From Pseudomonas urmiensis (GTDB lineage Bacteria; Pseudomonadota; Gammaproteobacteria; Pseudomonadales; Pseudomonadaceae), in NCBI RefSeq assembly GCF_014268815.2, contig NZ_JABWRE020000001.1, positions 1,059,001-1,123,000 on the forward strand: a stretch of 64,000 nt of DNA, in the 5' to 3' direction. The first letter of the stretch is position 1; the number at the start of each line of letters is the position of its first letter. Below are positions 46,694 through 56,790 of the stretch, one piece after another. The position numbers and the translations under genes are program-made. The notes beneath the pieces are model-generated. The model was not told the DNA's origin. It made no database searches and saw only the letters and a list, made by a program, of their open reading frames with translations.

Positions 46694-48625
46694 TTAGCAT
46701 TTATCGCCAGTCGCGGCTGTCTGTCCGGGTAACCAACGCTGCAGGATCCGCTGCAGTTCCGTGCGTTTGAAGGGTTTGCTCAGGTAATCGTCCATGCCAG
46801 CCGCCAGGCAACGCTCGCGATCGCCCTGCAAGGCACTGGCGGTCAAGGCGATGATCGGTAGCCCGGCGCCTTGGCGTAGCTGACGAATGCGCCGGGTCGC
46901 TTCATAGCCGTCCATCAGCGGCAGGCGGCAATCCATCAGTACCGCAGCGAAGCGCTGCTGGTCGACCTGCTCTACCGCCTGCGCGCCGTCCATGGCCACG
47001 CTGACCTCAAAGCCGAGGCTGCGCAGCATCGCCTCGATCACGCTTTGGTTTACCGGGTTGTCCTCGACCAGCAGGATCCGCCCGCCAGCCTCGCCTGGCT
47101 GGCCCTGCGCCGCGCTGCCTGGGAGCAGGGCGGCGGGCTTGCTGGCCAGGGCCAGGGGCATTTCCAGGGTAAAGGTCGAGCCCAGGCCCTCGCGACTCTC
47201 GGCGCGCAACTGGCCGCCCATGCGTTCGGCCAGGGTGCGCGCAATTGCCAGGCCCAGGCCAGTACCGCCGTAGCGTCGGGAGATCGAACTGTCGGCCTGC
47301 TGGAAGGCGACGAACATCATTTCCAGGCGGTCGCTGTCGATACCGATGCCGGTGTCGCGTACCGCGCAGCTGAACCAGATCAACTGGCGGTCGAGCACCT
47401 GCCAGCGCGGCTCGACTTCGACCTGGCCGCGCTCGGTGAACTTCAAGGCGTTGCCGATCAGGTTCAGGAGGATCTGGCGGATGCGTGTCGGATCGCCGAC
47501 AACTTCCAGCCGGTCCAGGCCTGTCGGCAGTTTCAACTGCAGGTCCAGGCCGCGCTGCTGGGCGCTGTGCTGGAACGACTGCACGCTGCTGCTGATCAGC
47601 TCGCCCAGGTTGAAATCGATATGCTCCAGCTCAAGGCTGGTGCGCTCGATCCGCGAGAAGTCGAGGATGTCATTGATCACCTTGAGCAGGTGCCCGGTCG
47701 ATTCGCTGGCCACTGCCGTGTAGTCAGCCTGCTCGTGGGTCAGCTGGGTGGTTTCGAGCAATTGCAGCATGCCCAACACACCATTCATCGGCGTGCGCAG
47801 TTCATGGCTCATCATGGCCAGGAAGTCCGACTTGGCGCGGTTGGCCTGTTCGGCCTCTTCGCGGGCCTGGATCAACTGCGCGATTGCCTGCTTCTGTTCT
47901 TGGCTGGCCTGCTCCAGGGCACTGGCCAGGTTGTTGATGTGACGCGCCAGATGGCCCAGCTCGCTATCATCTACCACCGGCACCGGGGCATTGAACTCGC
48001 CCTGCTGGATCGCCTTGACCGCGTGGCCCATGTCGCTGATGGGCTTGGCCAGGCTCATGGCCAAGCGGCGCGCGAGGAGGAAGGTGAACAACAGGGCGAA
48101 CAGGGCCAGGATCCCGGCCTTGATGACGATTTCTTGCTGGCGCTGGCTGAAGGCGTCGTCCGACATGCCGACGATTACCCGGCCCAGGTAGTCATCGCCA
48201 ATGCGCGGCATCGGCGTCTTGCCTTGCTGCAGGAAGTCGTTGTCCAGGCGGATCTGCTGGAGGCGGATCGGCGCCTGGAACACTTCCACGCGCTGCGCGC
48301 GGTTGGCGCTTTCATCGGCTTGCTCGACATACACCAGGATATGGTTGCGGCTGTCCTGCACTTCCAGAAAACGCACGTGCGGAATGCTCAAGGTCGCGCG
48401 CATCAGGCTTTCCAGCACCTCGTTGTTGCCGGAGATCACCCCGTACTCCGAGGCCGGCGCCAGCTGGTTGGCGATCAGCTGGCCGGTGTGGTTGAGCTCC
48501 TGGCGCAAGTCCTGGATACGCACGAAGGTAAAGAAGCTGATCAGCAACAGCGTCAGCAACAAGGCCGGGCCGAGGCTGATGATTTGCGTGCGGGTATGGA
48601 TGTCCCAGCTCAGGCGCTTTCTCAT
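46694..48625 (-). CDS. Hybrid sensor histidine kinase
   Basis: A 643-residue inner-membrane kinase with helix 1 at about 18-36 and a GacS/BarA-like periplasmic part ([16 protein letters not shown]). Helix 2 lies at about 168-186, followed by HAMP (187-240) and HisKA with His274 in [15 protein letters not shown]. The ATPase has GNALKF, RDTGIGI and GGTGLGLAI, and a C-terminal receiver carries Asp565 in [11 protein letters not shown]. There is no HPt or output domain, and no response regulator gene is adjacent, so the phosphate goal is elsewhere. It overlaps the binding-protein gene by ATGA, as the last gene of a three-gene operon with a TonB-dependent receptor. Confidence 0.9.
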   Translation of the reverse strand: MRKRLSWDIHTRTQIISLGPALLLTLLLISFFTFVRIQDLRQELNHTGQLIANQLAPASEYGVISGNNEVLESLMRATLSIPHVRFLEVQDSRNHILVYVEQADESANRAQRVEVFQAPIRLQQIRLDNDFLQQGKTPMPRIGDDYLGRVIVGMSDDAFSQRQQEIVIKAGILALFALLFTFLLARRLAMSLAKPISDMGHAVKAIQQGEFNAPVPVVDDSELGHLARHINNLASALEQASQEQKQAIAQLIQAREEAEQANRAKSDFLAMMSHELRTPMNGVLGMLQLLETTQLTHEQADYTAVASESTGHLLKVINDILDFSRIERTSLELEHIDFNLGELISSSVQSFQHSAQQRGLDLQLKLPTGLDRLEVVGDPTRIRQILLNLIGNALKFTERGQVEVEPRWQVLDRQLIWFSCAVRDTGIGIDSDRLEMMFVAFQQADSSISRRYGGTGLGLAIARTLAERMGGQLRAESREGLGSTFTLEMPLALASKPAALLPGSAAQGQPGEAGGRILLVEDNPVNQSVIEAMLRSLGFEVSVAMDGAQAVEQVDQQRFAAVLMDCRLPLMDGYEATRRIRQLRQGAGLPIIALTASALQGDRERCLAAGMDDYLSKPFKRTELQRILQRWLPGQTAATGDKC

Positions 48626-49512
48626 GGGGTGGGTTCTCCTTCGGCCAGGGCCAGGGCGGCGGCCTTCGGATCAATCGGCTCCAGGCCCAGGGCGCGGGCG
48701 ACCTGTTGGTTGCCACTGACGCCAAAGTGCGAGGGATACAGGCTACGCGGCCAGCGCGCCGGGGGCTGGTCGAGCAGCCGGTCGAGCACCGCCAGCCAGT
48801 CGTCCTGGTCGCTGTAGGTGCTGGCCAGGGCGCCAGCGCGAACGAAGCCGACGTTGGGGCCGATCAGTGCCAGCTGCCGGCCATAGCTGCTGAGCAGGAC
48901 GTTCTTGGCGGTCTTGGAGTTGTACAGGTCGGGGTCATCGATCCCCAGCAGCACGTCGCTGTTGCCCAACAGGTGCTGCAGCGGGCGGCTGTCACGCAGG
49001 TCGGGCCAGTCCTGGGCGACTATCTCCAGGCCCAGGGGCTGGGCGGCCTGGCGCAGTTCGTCGAGCAGAAAGCGGCTTTGCTCCCCGTACAGCACGCCAA
49101 TTCGGCGGGCCTGGGGCAGCAGCAAGCGTGTCAGGCGCAGTTGCCGGGCCAGCGGCGGGTCACTCCAGAGCAGGCACAAATAGGCCGGACGCGACTTTCC
49201 CAGGCGCTGTTCAACTTGCACCCGGCTGACCCGCATGGCCAAAGCCGGCGGCCCGGCGGTTTCGCCCAGGCGCCATTCCAGCGCGGCGTTGTCGAGCAGG
49301 ATCAGGCGAATATCGCTTTTCAGCTGGCTGGGGCGGGGCAGCTCGGCCACGCTTTGAAAGCGCACCTGGTCATGGCTGCGACGGCTTTGCATGGCCTCGA
49401 CGAAATTGCGGATGCCGGGCTGATCGTCACCCCCGACCAACAGGATCTCGCTGGCTGACAGCGTCCCCAGTGGCCATAGGCAGAGCAGCAGCAGGCGCAG
49501 CAGACGCAGCAT
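48622..49512 (-). CDS. ABC-type substrate-binding-like periplasmic protein
   Basis: This 296-residue protein has a signal peptide ([21 protein letters not shown]) and a fold like the ABC_sub_bind family. [34 protein letters not shown] and [35 protein letters not shown] are the typical second-lobe motifs. No permease or ATPase gene is nearby. The ATG overlaps the receptor stop (TGATG) and the stop overlaps the kinase ATG. It may therefore present a ligand to the kinase rather than feed a transporter. The ligand is unknown. Confidence 0.8.
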   Translation of the reverse strand: MLRLLRLLLLCLWPLGTLSASEILLVGGDDQPGIRNFVEAMQSRRSHDQVRFQSVAELPRPSQLKSDIRLILLDNAALEWRLGETAGPPALAMRVSRVQVEQRLGKSRPAYLCLLWSDPPLARQLRLTRLLLPQARRIGVLYGEQSRFLLDELRQAAQPLGLEIVAQDWPDLRDSRPLQHLLGNSDVLLGIDDPDLYNSKTAKNVLLSSYGRQLALIGPNVGFVRAGALASTYSDQDDWLAVLDRLLDQPPARWPRSLYPSHFGVSGNQQVARALGLEPIDPKAAALALAEGEPTP

Positions 49513-51659
49513 CAGAACTCCAGCTCCGCGCTGACGCTCAGGCGGTGACGGCTGTCGTAACGGTTCTGGGGCAGGGTGATCGGCTCGTCGTCCAGACGCT
49601 GCTGCCAGAGTGCGGCAAGCTCCAGGGTGGTGCCCTGAATGCGCAGGCGCTTGGCCACGCGCAGGTCGATGCGCTCGAAGCGATAGTCGTTGAGGTTGGC
49701 ATCGCCATAGTAGAACAGCGCGCTGGACCAACCCGCGCCCCAGTCACGCATCCAGCCAGCCGAGCCGCTGTTGCGTGCGCTGTTCTGGCTGTCATTGCGG
49801 TTGCTGGCCCAGGCGTCGACGTAGGCGTAGCTCAGCCGTAGGCGATCGCGCAGGCTCGGGCGCCAGTCGACCTGCGCCTCGGTGCCACGAAAACTGGCCT
49901 TGTTGGCGTTGCTGGCAATGTACTGGTTGTTGCGCAGCGGTTCACTGATCATTCCGGTGATCTCGTCGTAGAACAGCTTCACATCCATGCTCAGGTCGAT
50001 ATCGCTGAAGTTACCGTTGTAACCCAGCTCGCGCGAGCGCATCCGCTCCTGGTCCAGATCGCCCGGGCCGCGGGTCTTGACGAAGTACTCACCATTGCCC
50101 ATCCAGGGTTGATAGGGCGTCAGGTTGTTGACCGTGTAGCTCCAGTTGACGTTGTTCTCGAACATGTCTGGCGAGCGCACCGCCTCAGAGTAGACGGCCC
50201 GCAAGCCATGCCGCGGGGTGATCAGGTAATTGACCGCGACCCGTGGCGTCAGCGAGCTGCCGGACAGGCGACTGTCTTCGAACATCGCCCCGCCTTGCAG
50301 GATCCAGTGTTCGTCCGCGCGCCACTCCAGTTGGCCGAACAGGCGCCAGGTCTGATCGTCCAGCGTGCCATTGAAGTAGGTCTGCGAGTCGGCTTTGTCA
50401 TAGCGGAAATTGGCACCACTGAGCAGGCGCAGGTTGTCGGTCAGGCTCAGGGTGTCCTGGATCTCCAGGTCATAGCGGGTTTCCCGGGTGCTCTGGTCGA
50501 CATCGCCACACACCACCTGGCTGCCACCCTGGCTGTCCCATTGCTGTTTCACCTGGTCCCGCAACGCCTGTAAGGCGGGGTTGCTGTTGCCCGGGGGATT
50601 GGTGATGTTGCGTGCCACCTGCTCGGCGTAGTTCGAGTCCATCTGCCACAGACGAGTCAGTTCCTGGCTGAACGAGAGTGCCGCATCACAGGCCCGCCAC
50701 ACCTGCTGGCGGTCGAAGTGCTGCGCCGAACCCTGTACGTACAGGCTGTGTTCGGGGTTGATATCGATGCTCCAGCGCAGCGAGCCCGCGTAGTCCTTGG
50801 CGTTGACATCAGCGCTGTCGCCGGCGCGGGTGACGAAGGGAAACACCGGTTTGTAGGTGTAAGGCCGCTGGTTGCTGCCTTCCTTGGCCGCCAACTGCCA
50901 CTCCAAGGTCTGGTTGGGCGCGAGCATATGGCTGACATTGAGGTTGATCCGATTCAGCCGGCGGCTGTCGCGGTAGTCACGGCCGTACTGGTCTTGATCG
51001 AAACCGTCATCTTGCTGGCCAGACAGCGACAGGCGCAGGTCGCCACCGTCCCAGCCAAGCCCTTGGCTGGCATAGAAGTCATTGATGCCATCTTCACCGC
51101 GGGTCATTTTCAGGCGCGTGCCGTGGCTGTCGGCGGGGTTGCGGGTGAGGATGTTGACCACCGCCATCAGCGCGTTGGCGCCGTAGCTGACGGTGTTGGG
51201 GCCGCGAAACACCTCGATCCGCTCGATATCCTCAAGGGCTACCGGGATATCGCTCCAGTCTACCGTGGCCAGGCCTGCGCGGTACACCGAGCGGCCATCG
51301 ATCAACACCTGCATGCGCCGGGCTTCGCTGACGTTACTGCCGTGGTAGTTGACCGTCGGCTGGTTGCCGGCGCCATAGCCGATCATCATCCCTGGCACCA
51401 GGCGCAGGAGCTCGGGAATATCCCGGGCGCCGCTGGCGCGGATCAGGTCGCTGTCGAGCACGGTCATGCTGCCCGGCACCGCGGCTGGGGATTGTTTCAG
51501 GCGGGTGGCGGTCAGAACTTGCGGCAGGTCCTGGTTGTCGATGAACAGATCGTCGGCCACAGCAGGGCCGCCGAGCAGGGCAGTCAGCAATAGCAGGCGA
51601 GGAACCGGTGGCGGGCCAGGAAACACGGTACGGCCTTGTATCAGTGTTGAAACAGGCAT
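49512..51659 (-). CDS. TonB-dependent outer membrane receptor
   Basis: The 715-residue receptor has an N-terminal signal region (VPRLLLLTALLGGPAVA). A plug domain follows (LPQVLTATRLKQSPAAVPGSMTVLD, LRLVPGMM, QVLIDGRSVY, DIERIEVFRGPNTVSYGANALMAVVNILT), then a 22-strand barrel ending in the outer-membrane signature ELEF. There is no N-terminal FecA-type signalling domain. No Fur box or iron-starvation box is visible upstream, so iron need not be the cargo. It is the first gene of the receptor, binding-protein and kinase operon, and it is divergent from gpsA. Confidence 0.9.
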   Translation of the reverse strand: MPVSTLIQGRTVFPGPPPVPRLLLLTALLGGPAVADDLFIDNQDLPQVLTATRLKQSPAAVPGSMTVLDSDLIRASGARDIPELLRLVPGMMIGYGAGNQPTVNYHGSNVSEARRMQVLIDGRSVYRAGLATVDWSDIPVALEDIERIEVFRGPNTVSYGANALMAVVNILTRNPADSHGTRLKMTRGEDGINDFYASQGLGWDGGDLRLSLSGQQDDGFDQDQYGRDYRDSRRLNRINLNVSHMLAPNQTLEWQLAAKEGSNQRPYTYKPVFPFVTRAGDSADVNAKDYAGSLRWSIDINPEHSLYVQGSAQHFDRQQVWRACDAALSFSQELTRLWQMDSNYAEQVARNITNPPGNSNPALQALRDQVKQQWDSQGGSQVVCGDVDQSTRETRYDLEIQDTLSLTDNLRLLSGANFRYDKADSQTYFNGTLDDQTWRLFGQLEWRADEHWILQGGAMFEDSRLSGSSLTPRVAVNYLITPRHGLRAVYSEAVRSPDMFENNVNWSYTVNNLTPYQPWMGNGEYFVKTRGPGDLDQERMRSRELGYNGNFSDIDLSMDVKLFYDEITGMISEPLRNNQYIASNANKASFRGTEAQVDWRPSLRDRLRLSYAYVDAWASNRNDSQNSARNSGSAGWMRDWGAGWSSALFYYGDANLNDYRFERIDLRVAKRLRIQGTTLELAALWQQRLDDEPITLPQNRYDSRHRLSVSAELEF

Positions 51660-51793
51660 GTTAACTGACCTTGCGGGTTTTTCCAGCGGCTCAGGTCAAG
51701 GCTGAGTACTGTGTTGGCTTGTTCACGCATGCAGGCTGCCTGCAACTTCGCAGCTTGCACGCGTCTGCCACTGGTTCTGACGCACACGGGCCG

Positions 51794-51799
51794 TATAAT
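51794..51799 (+). promoter_or_regulatory. -10 element of gpsA
   Basis: A perfect TATAAT lies 42 bases before the gpsA ATG. The -35 (CTGGTT at 17 bases) is poor. Confidence 0.5.
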
Positions 51800-51840
51800 G
51801 CAGCGGTTGCCACTTAACTTATGGCTTTAACGGATTGGAT

Positions 51841-52866
51841 ATGACTGAACAGCAACCTGTTGCGGTGCTGGGAGGCGGCAGCTTTGGCACCGCCGTGGCG
51901 AACCTGCTGGCGGAAAACGGCAACCCGGTACGCCAATGGATGCGCGATCCGGACCAGGCCCAGGCCATGCGCGTCAATCGCGAGAACCCGCGCTACCTCA
52001 AAGGCATTCGCCTGCAGGACGGCGTCGAGCCAGTCAACGACCTGCTGGCTACCCTGCAAGCCGCCGAGCTGATCTTCGTCGCCCTGCCATCCAGCGCGCT
52101 GCGCAGCGTGCTGGCGCCGCATGCCGAGCTGCTGCGGGGCAAATGCCTGGTCAGCCTGACCAAAGGCATCGAGGCGCAGAGCTTCAAGCTGATGAGCCAG
52201 ATCCTCGAAGAGATCGCCCCGCAGGCGCGCATTGGCGTGCTGTCCGGGCCGAACCTGGCCCGCGAGATCGCCGAGCACGCGCTGACCGCCACCGTGGTCG
52301 CCAGTGAAGATGAAGCGCTGTGCCAGCGCGTACAGGAGGTGCTGCATGGCCGCACTTTCCGTGTCTACGCCAGCGCCGACCGCTTCGGCGTCGAGCTGGG
52401 CGGTGCGCTGAAGAACGTCTACGCGATCATCGCCGGCATGGCTGTGGCGCTGGGCATGGGCGAGAACACCAAGAGCATGCTGATTACCCGTGCCCTGGCC
52501 GAGATGACCCGCTTTGCCGTGAGCCTGGGCGCCAACCCGATGACCTTCCTTGGCCTGGCCGGGGTCGGTGACCTGATCGTCACCTGCTCTTCGCCCAAGA
52601 GCCGCAACTACCAGGTCGGCCATGCCTTGGGCCAGGGATTGTCGCTGGAACAGGCCGTCAGCCGCTTAGGCGAAGTGGCCGAAGGGGTCAACACCCTCAA
52701 GGTACTCAAGGCCAAGGCCCACGAGGCGCAGGTGTACATGCCGCTGGTGGCCGGTTTGCACGCGATCCTGTTCGAGGGTCGCACGCTCAACCAGGTCATC
52801 GAGCACCTGATGCGCGCCGAACCGAAAACCGACGTCGACTTCATTTCCACCAGCGGTTTCAACTGA
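51841..52866 (+). CDS. gpsA: Glycerol-3-phosphate dehydrogenase [NAD(P)+]
   Basis: A 341-residue cytosolic enzyme that reduces dihydroxyacetone phosphate to sn-glycerol-3-phosphate for phospholipids. The nucleotide site is [18 protein letters not shown], and the catalytic lysine region is [25 protein letters not shown] and [17 protein letters not shown] are also typical. The start is ATG 51841; a TTG two codons earlier is in frame. DUF4389 and sixA follow in the same direction. Confidence 0.96.
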   Translation: MTEQQPVAVLGGGSFGTAVANLLAENGNPVRQWMRDPDQAQAMRVNRENPRYLKGIRLQDGVEPVNDLLATLQAAELIFVALPSSALRSVLAPHAELLRGKCLVSLTKGIEAQSFKLMSQILEEIAPQARIGVLSGPNLAREIAEHALTATVVASEDEALCQRVQEVLHGRTFRVYASADRFGVELGGALKNVYAIIAGMAVALGMGENTKSMLITRALAEMTRFAVSLGANPMTFLGLAGVGDLIVTCSSPKSRNYQVGHALGQGLSLEQAVSRLGEVAEGVNTLKVLKAKAHEAQVYMPLVAGLHAILFEGRTLNQVIEHLMRAEPKTDVDFISTSGFN

Positions 52867-52902
52867 GCCGTCAGCGGCTCTGACCAGAGCAAGGAGCAAT
52901 AC

Positions 52903-53250
52903 ATGAACGATACCCCCGAGCGCGCTCAGCGCGAGTCGATCATCCTGCGGGTGCTGTGGATGCTGGTGTTCCTGGTGGTCTGGCAGCTGGCCGAGCTGCT
53001 GCTCGGCGGCCTGGTCCTGGTCCAGCTGATCTACCGGCTGATCTATGGCGCGCCCAGCGCCAGCCTGATGAACTTTGGCGACAGCCTCAGCCAGTACCTG
53101 GCGCAGATCGGTCGCTTCGGCACCTTCCATACCGATAACAAGCCATGGCCGTTCGCCGACTGGCCAACCCCGCGCACCCCGGAAGGCGAGGCGCCGCATG
53201 CCGTCGCCCCAGCGCCCCATCCGGTGCGTGACGAGGAGCCCAAGCTGTGA
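52903..53250 (+). CDS. DUF4389 membrane protein
   Basis: This 115-residue protein has one or two membrane helices (ILRVLWMLVFLVVWQLAELLLGGLVLVQLIYRLIYG) and a conserved segment NFGDSLSQYLAQIGRFGTFHTDNKPWPFADWP. Function is unknown. An AAGGAGC ribosome site lies before the ATG. It begins 37 bases after gpsA and overlaps sixA by 4 bases (GTGA), which suggests coupled expression of all three. Confidence 0.85.
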   Translation: MNDTPERAQRESIILRVLWMLVFLVVWQLAELLLGGLVLVQLIYRLIYGAPSASLMNFGDSLSQYLAQIGRFGTFHTDNKPWPFADWPTPRTPEGEAPHAVAPAPHPVRDEEPKL

Positions 53251-53705
53251 AGCTGTGGGTGCTACGCCACGGCGAGGCCGAGCCGCGCGCCAATACCGAT
53301 GCCGAGCGACGCCTCACCGCCCATGGCCGCGAGCAAGTGTTGCACAGCGCTGCGCGGCTGCTCGGCCAGCCGCTGCAGGCGATCATCGCCAGCCCCTATG
53401 TGCGCGCCCAGCAGACCGCCGCACTGGTGCATGACACCCTGGGCTTCGCCGAGCCGGTGCGCACCGTGCCCTGGTTGACTCCGGAAAGCGATGTGCAAAA
53501 GGTTATCGGTGAGATCGAGCGGTTGGGCCTGGAGCATGTCTTGTTGGTCAGCCATCAGCCGTTGGTTGGGGCGCTGGTCGGCATGCTCGAGCATGGCCAT
53601 GGGCAACAAGCCGCGCCAATGAGTACCGCCAGCCTCGCCGAGCTGGAAGGCGATTGGCCGCTGGCAGGCTTGATGACCCTGCGCGCCCTTAGCCACCCAG
53701 GCTGA
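53247..53705 (+). CDS. sixA: SixA-type phosphohistidine phosphatase
   Basis: The 152-residue histidine phosphatase has LRHGEAEP (His8), ASPYVRAQQTA and VSHQPLVGALVGML, the pattern of SixA. SixA removes phosphate from phosphohistidine in HPt or PTS proteins in E. coli; its target here is unknown. It starts with GTG at 53247 overlapping the DUF4389 stop. Confidence 0.9.
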   Translation: MKLWVLRHGEAEPRANTDAERRLTAHGREQVLHSAARLLGQPLQAIIASPYVRAQQTAALVHDTLGFAEPVRTVPWLTPESDVQKVIGEIERLGLEHVLLVSHQPLVGALVGMLEHGHGQQAAPMSTASLAELEGDWPLAGLMTLRALSHPG

Positions 53706-53801
53706 TCCCTGGCAACTGGTAGTTTTGTCAGTTGCTTTGGCGTTGGGCGCATTGCTAGCGTTGCCGGCAGATCAAGCGGGCAGTGGGCCAGGGAGCATTG
53801 A

Positions 53802-54143
53802 ATGAGCAGTCGGCGTCTGGAGTTGGTGCAGTCGGTAAAGCCGCAGGCGGCACTGGACAAACTCAATGAGCGGGGCGTCCCGGATTTTGCCGAGCACCGT
53901 TTGTTGCAAGACTGCGCAGATGCCAGCTTCAACCTGTTGCTGCGCAAGTTCGAGGGCCAATACGAACTCGAACAACTGCGCCAGGCCAGTATGCGCATGG
54001 CGCACCTGCTGCAAACCAGCTGCCTGGCCTTGCGCAGGCTCCAGCTCAGTGAGCGCGATAAAGGCCTGGCGCGTGAGGCGCTGGAGTATCAGCTGGCGTA
54101 TATGCACGCCTGTCTGCGCCGCTCGATGGCCAGTTTCGATTGA
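53802..54143 (+). CDS. Hypothetical helical protein
   Basis: A 113-residue cytosolic protein with no signal peptide and a high content of Leu, Ala, Arg and Gln. It is predicted to be mostly helical (LLQDCADASFNLLLRKFEGQYELEQLRQASMRMAHLLQ and later). I do not recognise the family. GGGAG lies 6 bases before ATG 53802. It stands 96 bases after sixA, in the same direction as both neighbours. Confidence 0.6.
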   Translation: MSSRRLELVQSVKPQAALDKLNERGVPDFAEHRLLQDCADASFNLLLRKFEGQYELEQLRQASMRMAHLLQTSCLALRRLQLSERDKGLAREALEYQLAYMHACLRRSMASFD

Positions 54144-54246
54144 CTTCGATGACCTGATCGCCCTTGGCGATGACCTATCCAAACGTTGCCGCCATCGCCG
54201 CGCTTGCCGACAATGGGCCATCATTCCCCCAGCAGAGCAGCCGGCC

Positions 54247-55035
54247 ATGTCGCAGCAGATCTTCTTCGCCCATGCCAATGGCTTTCCCTCGGCCACCTAC
54301 GGCAAGCTGTTTGCCGCACTGGCGCCGGACTACCAAGTCCAGCACCTGGAGCAGCATGCGCACGATCCGCGCTTTCCGGTCGATGACAACTGGCTGAACC
54401 TGGTCAATGAGCTGCTCCATCACCTGGCCCAACAGGACGCGCCGGTCTGGGGCGTCGGCCACTCGCTGGGCGGCGTGCTGCACTTGCATGCGGCGCTGCG
54501 TTGCCCGCAGTACTACCGCGGCGTGGTAATGCTCGACTCGCCCGTGCTGACCCGCGCCGATCAATGGGTAATCCGCGCGGCCAAGCGCTTTGGCTTCATC
54601 GACCGCATCACCCCGGCAGGGCGCACCTTGGGCCGGCGCGAGTCATTCAGTGATCGCGACAGCGCCCGTGGCTACTTTGCCGGCAAGACCCTGTTCCGCC
54701 ACTTCGACCCGGATTGCCTGGAAGCTTATCTGGAACACGGCCTGCAAGCAGCGCAAGACGGCCTGCGCCTGCGCTTCGATCCGGCCACCGAGATCAGCAT
54801 CTACCGCAGCATTCCCCACCTCAGCCCAGCTCCGGCGCGCCAGCTGCAGGTGCCGCTGGCGATGGTCCGCGGCGAGCGCAGCCGGGTGATCCGCCGCCAC
54901 CATGCCCTGGCCGTGCGCGGCATGCCCCAGGGGGAATACCACAGCGTGCCGGGCGGGCACATGTTCCCGCTGGAGCGCCCCGACGATACCGCCAGCCTGA
55001 TCAAGGGCCTGTTCGATCGCTGGAGCCAGGCATGA
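54247..55035 (+). CDS. Alpha/beta hydrolase (1 of 2)
   Basis: This 262-residue alpha/beta hydrolase has HANGFPSATYGKLF as the oxyanion region, the nucleophile Ser73 in VGHSLGGVLHL and the C-terminal histidine in VPGGHMFPLERP. The substrate is unknown. ATG 54247 begins at the family N-terminus; the frame is open upstream but overlaps the previous gene in another frame. Its stop overlaps the next hydrolase gene by ATGA. Confidence 0.88.
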   Translation: MSQQIFFAHANGFPSATYGKLFAALAPDYQVQHLEQHAHDPRFPVDDNWLNLVNELLHHLAQQDAPVWGVGHSLGGVLHLHAALRCPQYYRGVVMLDSPVLTRADQWVIRAAKRFGFIDRITPAGRTLGRRESFSDRDSARGYFAGKTLFRHFDPDCLEAYLEHGLQAAQDGLRLRFDPATEISIYRSIPHLSPAPARQLQVPLAMVRGERSRVIRRHHALAVRGMPQGEYHSVPGGHMFPLERPDDTASLIKGLFDRWSQA

Positions 55036-55886
55036 GCGCGCAGGTCGAGGAAATCCGCCTGAACCTGGGCCATATCGAACTGGCCGCGCACCTGTTCGGC
55101 CCCGCCGACGGCATCCCGGTGATCGCCCTGCATGGCTGGCTGGACAACGCCAACAGCTTCGCCCGCCTGGCGCCCCGCCTCAAAGGGCTGCGCATCGTCG
55201 CGCTGGATTTGGCCGGGCATGGCTACTCGGAGCATCGCCCGGCCGGCGCCAGCTATGCGCTGGCCGATTACGCCCACGACGTAGTGCGGGTTGCCCAACA
55301 GCTCGGTTGGGAGCGCTTCGGCCTGCTTGGGCACTCATTGGGGGCGATCATTTCCGTGCAACTGGCCGGCGCCTTGCCTGATCGGGTCAGCCATTTGCTG
55401 ATGATCGACGGCGTCATTGCGCCAACCGGCGTCGAGCAAGACGCTGCCGAACGGCTAGGCATGGCGCTGCAGGCCCAGTTGCGCCTGGATGGCAAGCGCA
55501 AGTCGGTGTACGCCAACCTGGAGGAGGGCGTCGAGGCGCGCATGAAAGGCATGGTCGCCGTCAGTCGCGAAGCCGCCGAACTGCTGGCCCAGCGCGGCCT
55601 GATGCCGGTGCCCGGCGGTTACAGCTGGCGCAGCGACAGCCGCCTGACCCTGCCATCGCCCGTGCGGCTGAGCGAAACCCAGGCCATGGCCTTCGTCAAA
55701 CGCGTAAAGTGCAATGCCTGCCTGGTGGTGGCCGCCGATGGCATGCTTGCCCGGCACACGGCGTTGCTGGAGCAGCTACCCTTTGAACAGGTTTCACTGC
55801 CAGGCGGCCATCACCTGCACCTGAATGACGAGCACGGCGCGACCCTTGTCGCAGACTGTATCAATCGCTTTTTCGGGTTTCCTTGA
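55032..55886 (+). CDS. Alpha/beta hydrolase (2 of 2)
   Basis: A 284-residue alpha/beta hydrolase with LHGWLDNANSFARLAPRL, the nucleophile Ser102 in LGHSLGAIISVQLA, and His in LPGGHHLHLNDE. It is different in sequence from the overlapping upstream hydrolase, so it is not a recent duplicate. The pair is translationally coupled. The substrate is unknown; relatives include esterases and haloperoxidase-like enzymes. Confidence 0.88.
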   Translation: MSAQVEEIRLNLGHIELAAHLFGPADGIPVIALHGWLDNANSFARLAPRLKGLRIVALDLAGHGYSEHRPAGASYALADYAHDVVRVAQQLGWERFGLLGHSLGAIISVQLAGALPDRVSHLLMIDGVIAPTGVEQDAAERLGMALQAQLRLDGKRKSVYANLEEGVEARMKGMVAVSREAAELLAQRGLMPVPGGYSWRSDSRLTLPSPVRLSETQAMAFVKRVKCNACLVVAADGMLARHTALLEQLPFEQVSLPGGHHLHLNDEHGATLVADCINRFFGFP

Positions 55887-55995
55887 CTTGCACCGGACAA
55901 GTGTCGAGGCTTGGCGGGTTGAACAGGGAGACAACCATGTACATGCCAGACATCCATCCATCGATCACCGGCGCTGCGTGCGGCATGGGTGGCCG

Positions 55996-56778
55996 ATGAG
56001 CATTCGAATCGTCATCGCCGCCTGCCTGGGCCTGGCCAGCCCGATAGTGTGGGCCGGCACGCTGCCGGTCCCGTTGGACGGCAAAGTTGTCGATGAGCGC
56101 CCTGCGGTCGAGCAGGAGCGCGTCTATCCGATGGGCGCATTGCGCAAGATCAGTGGCCGCCTGCGCGTTGAAGGCAAGGTCGAGAGCCGTGGCCAGGTCA
56201 ATTCCGTCACTTACCTGTTGCCCACCGAGCGTACCGCGCGCGAAGCCTTCACCAGCGCCCGCGAAGCGCTGCAGCGTGACGGCGGCTACCCGTTGTTCTG
56301 GTGTGAAAAACGTGACTGCGGCGAAGCCAGCCTGTGGGCCAATGAAGTGTTCAAGAACGCTCGGCTCAATGGCGGCGACGACCAACAGGCGTTCATCCTC
56401 CTGCGGCGCTCGGCAGAAGAGGCCAACACCCTGGTAGCGTTGTACAGCGTCACCGCTGGCAACAAGCGCGCCTACCTGCATGTGGAAGAGTTCGTTGCCG
56501 AGCAACCGCTGGGCGAACTGCTGCCCACCTCGGCTACGGTGATGCGCGAGCTGCGCGACACCGGCAAGCTCGACTACCCTGATCTTGCTGAGCCCAAGGA
56601 TGCCTGGGTGACCCTGCTGAGCCGCAGCCTCAACCTCGACAGCACCCTGCGCGTGAGCTTGAGCGGCGAGCAAGCCGAAGCCTGGCGCGAACAACTGGCC
56701 AAGGCCGGTGTGCGTAGCGCGCGCCTGGAAGTGGGCACGGCACCGACAGAAGGCTTGCACCTGGAATTGATCCGCTGA
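55996..56778 (+). CDS. Exported DUF4892 protein
   Basis: The 260-residue protein has a signal peptide ending near VWAG (residue 18). The DUF4892 body has VPLDGKVVDERPAVEQERVYPMGALRKISGRLR, YLLPTERTAREAFTSAREAL and FWCEKRDCGEASLWANEVF. Two cysteines in EKRDCGE/WCEK could form a disulfide in the periplasm. The C-terminal part (about 165-260) looks like an OmpA-like or bacterial-lipoprotein-type domain, which is uncertain. Function is unknown. Confidence 0.8.
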   Translation: MSIRIVIAACLGLASPIVWAGTLPVPLDGKVVDERPAVEQERVYPMGALRKISGRLRVEGKVESRGQVNSVTYLLPTERTAREAFTSAREALQRDGGYPLFWCEKRDCGEASLWANEVFKNARLNGGDDQQAFILLRRSAEEANTLVALYSVTAGNKRAYLHVEEFVAEQPLGELLPTSATVMRELRDTGKLDYPDLAEPKDAWVTLLSRSLNLDSTLRVSLSGEQAEAWREQLAKAGVRSARLEVGTAPTEGLHLELIR

Positions 56779-56790
56779 AAGTGAGTCACC

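Noticed and set aside
51660..51840. Fur box before the TonB-dependent receptor
   Set aside because: I searched by eye on both strands and found no match to the Fur or PvdS consensus.
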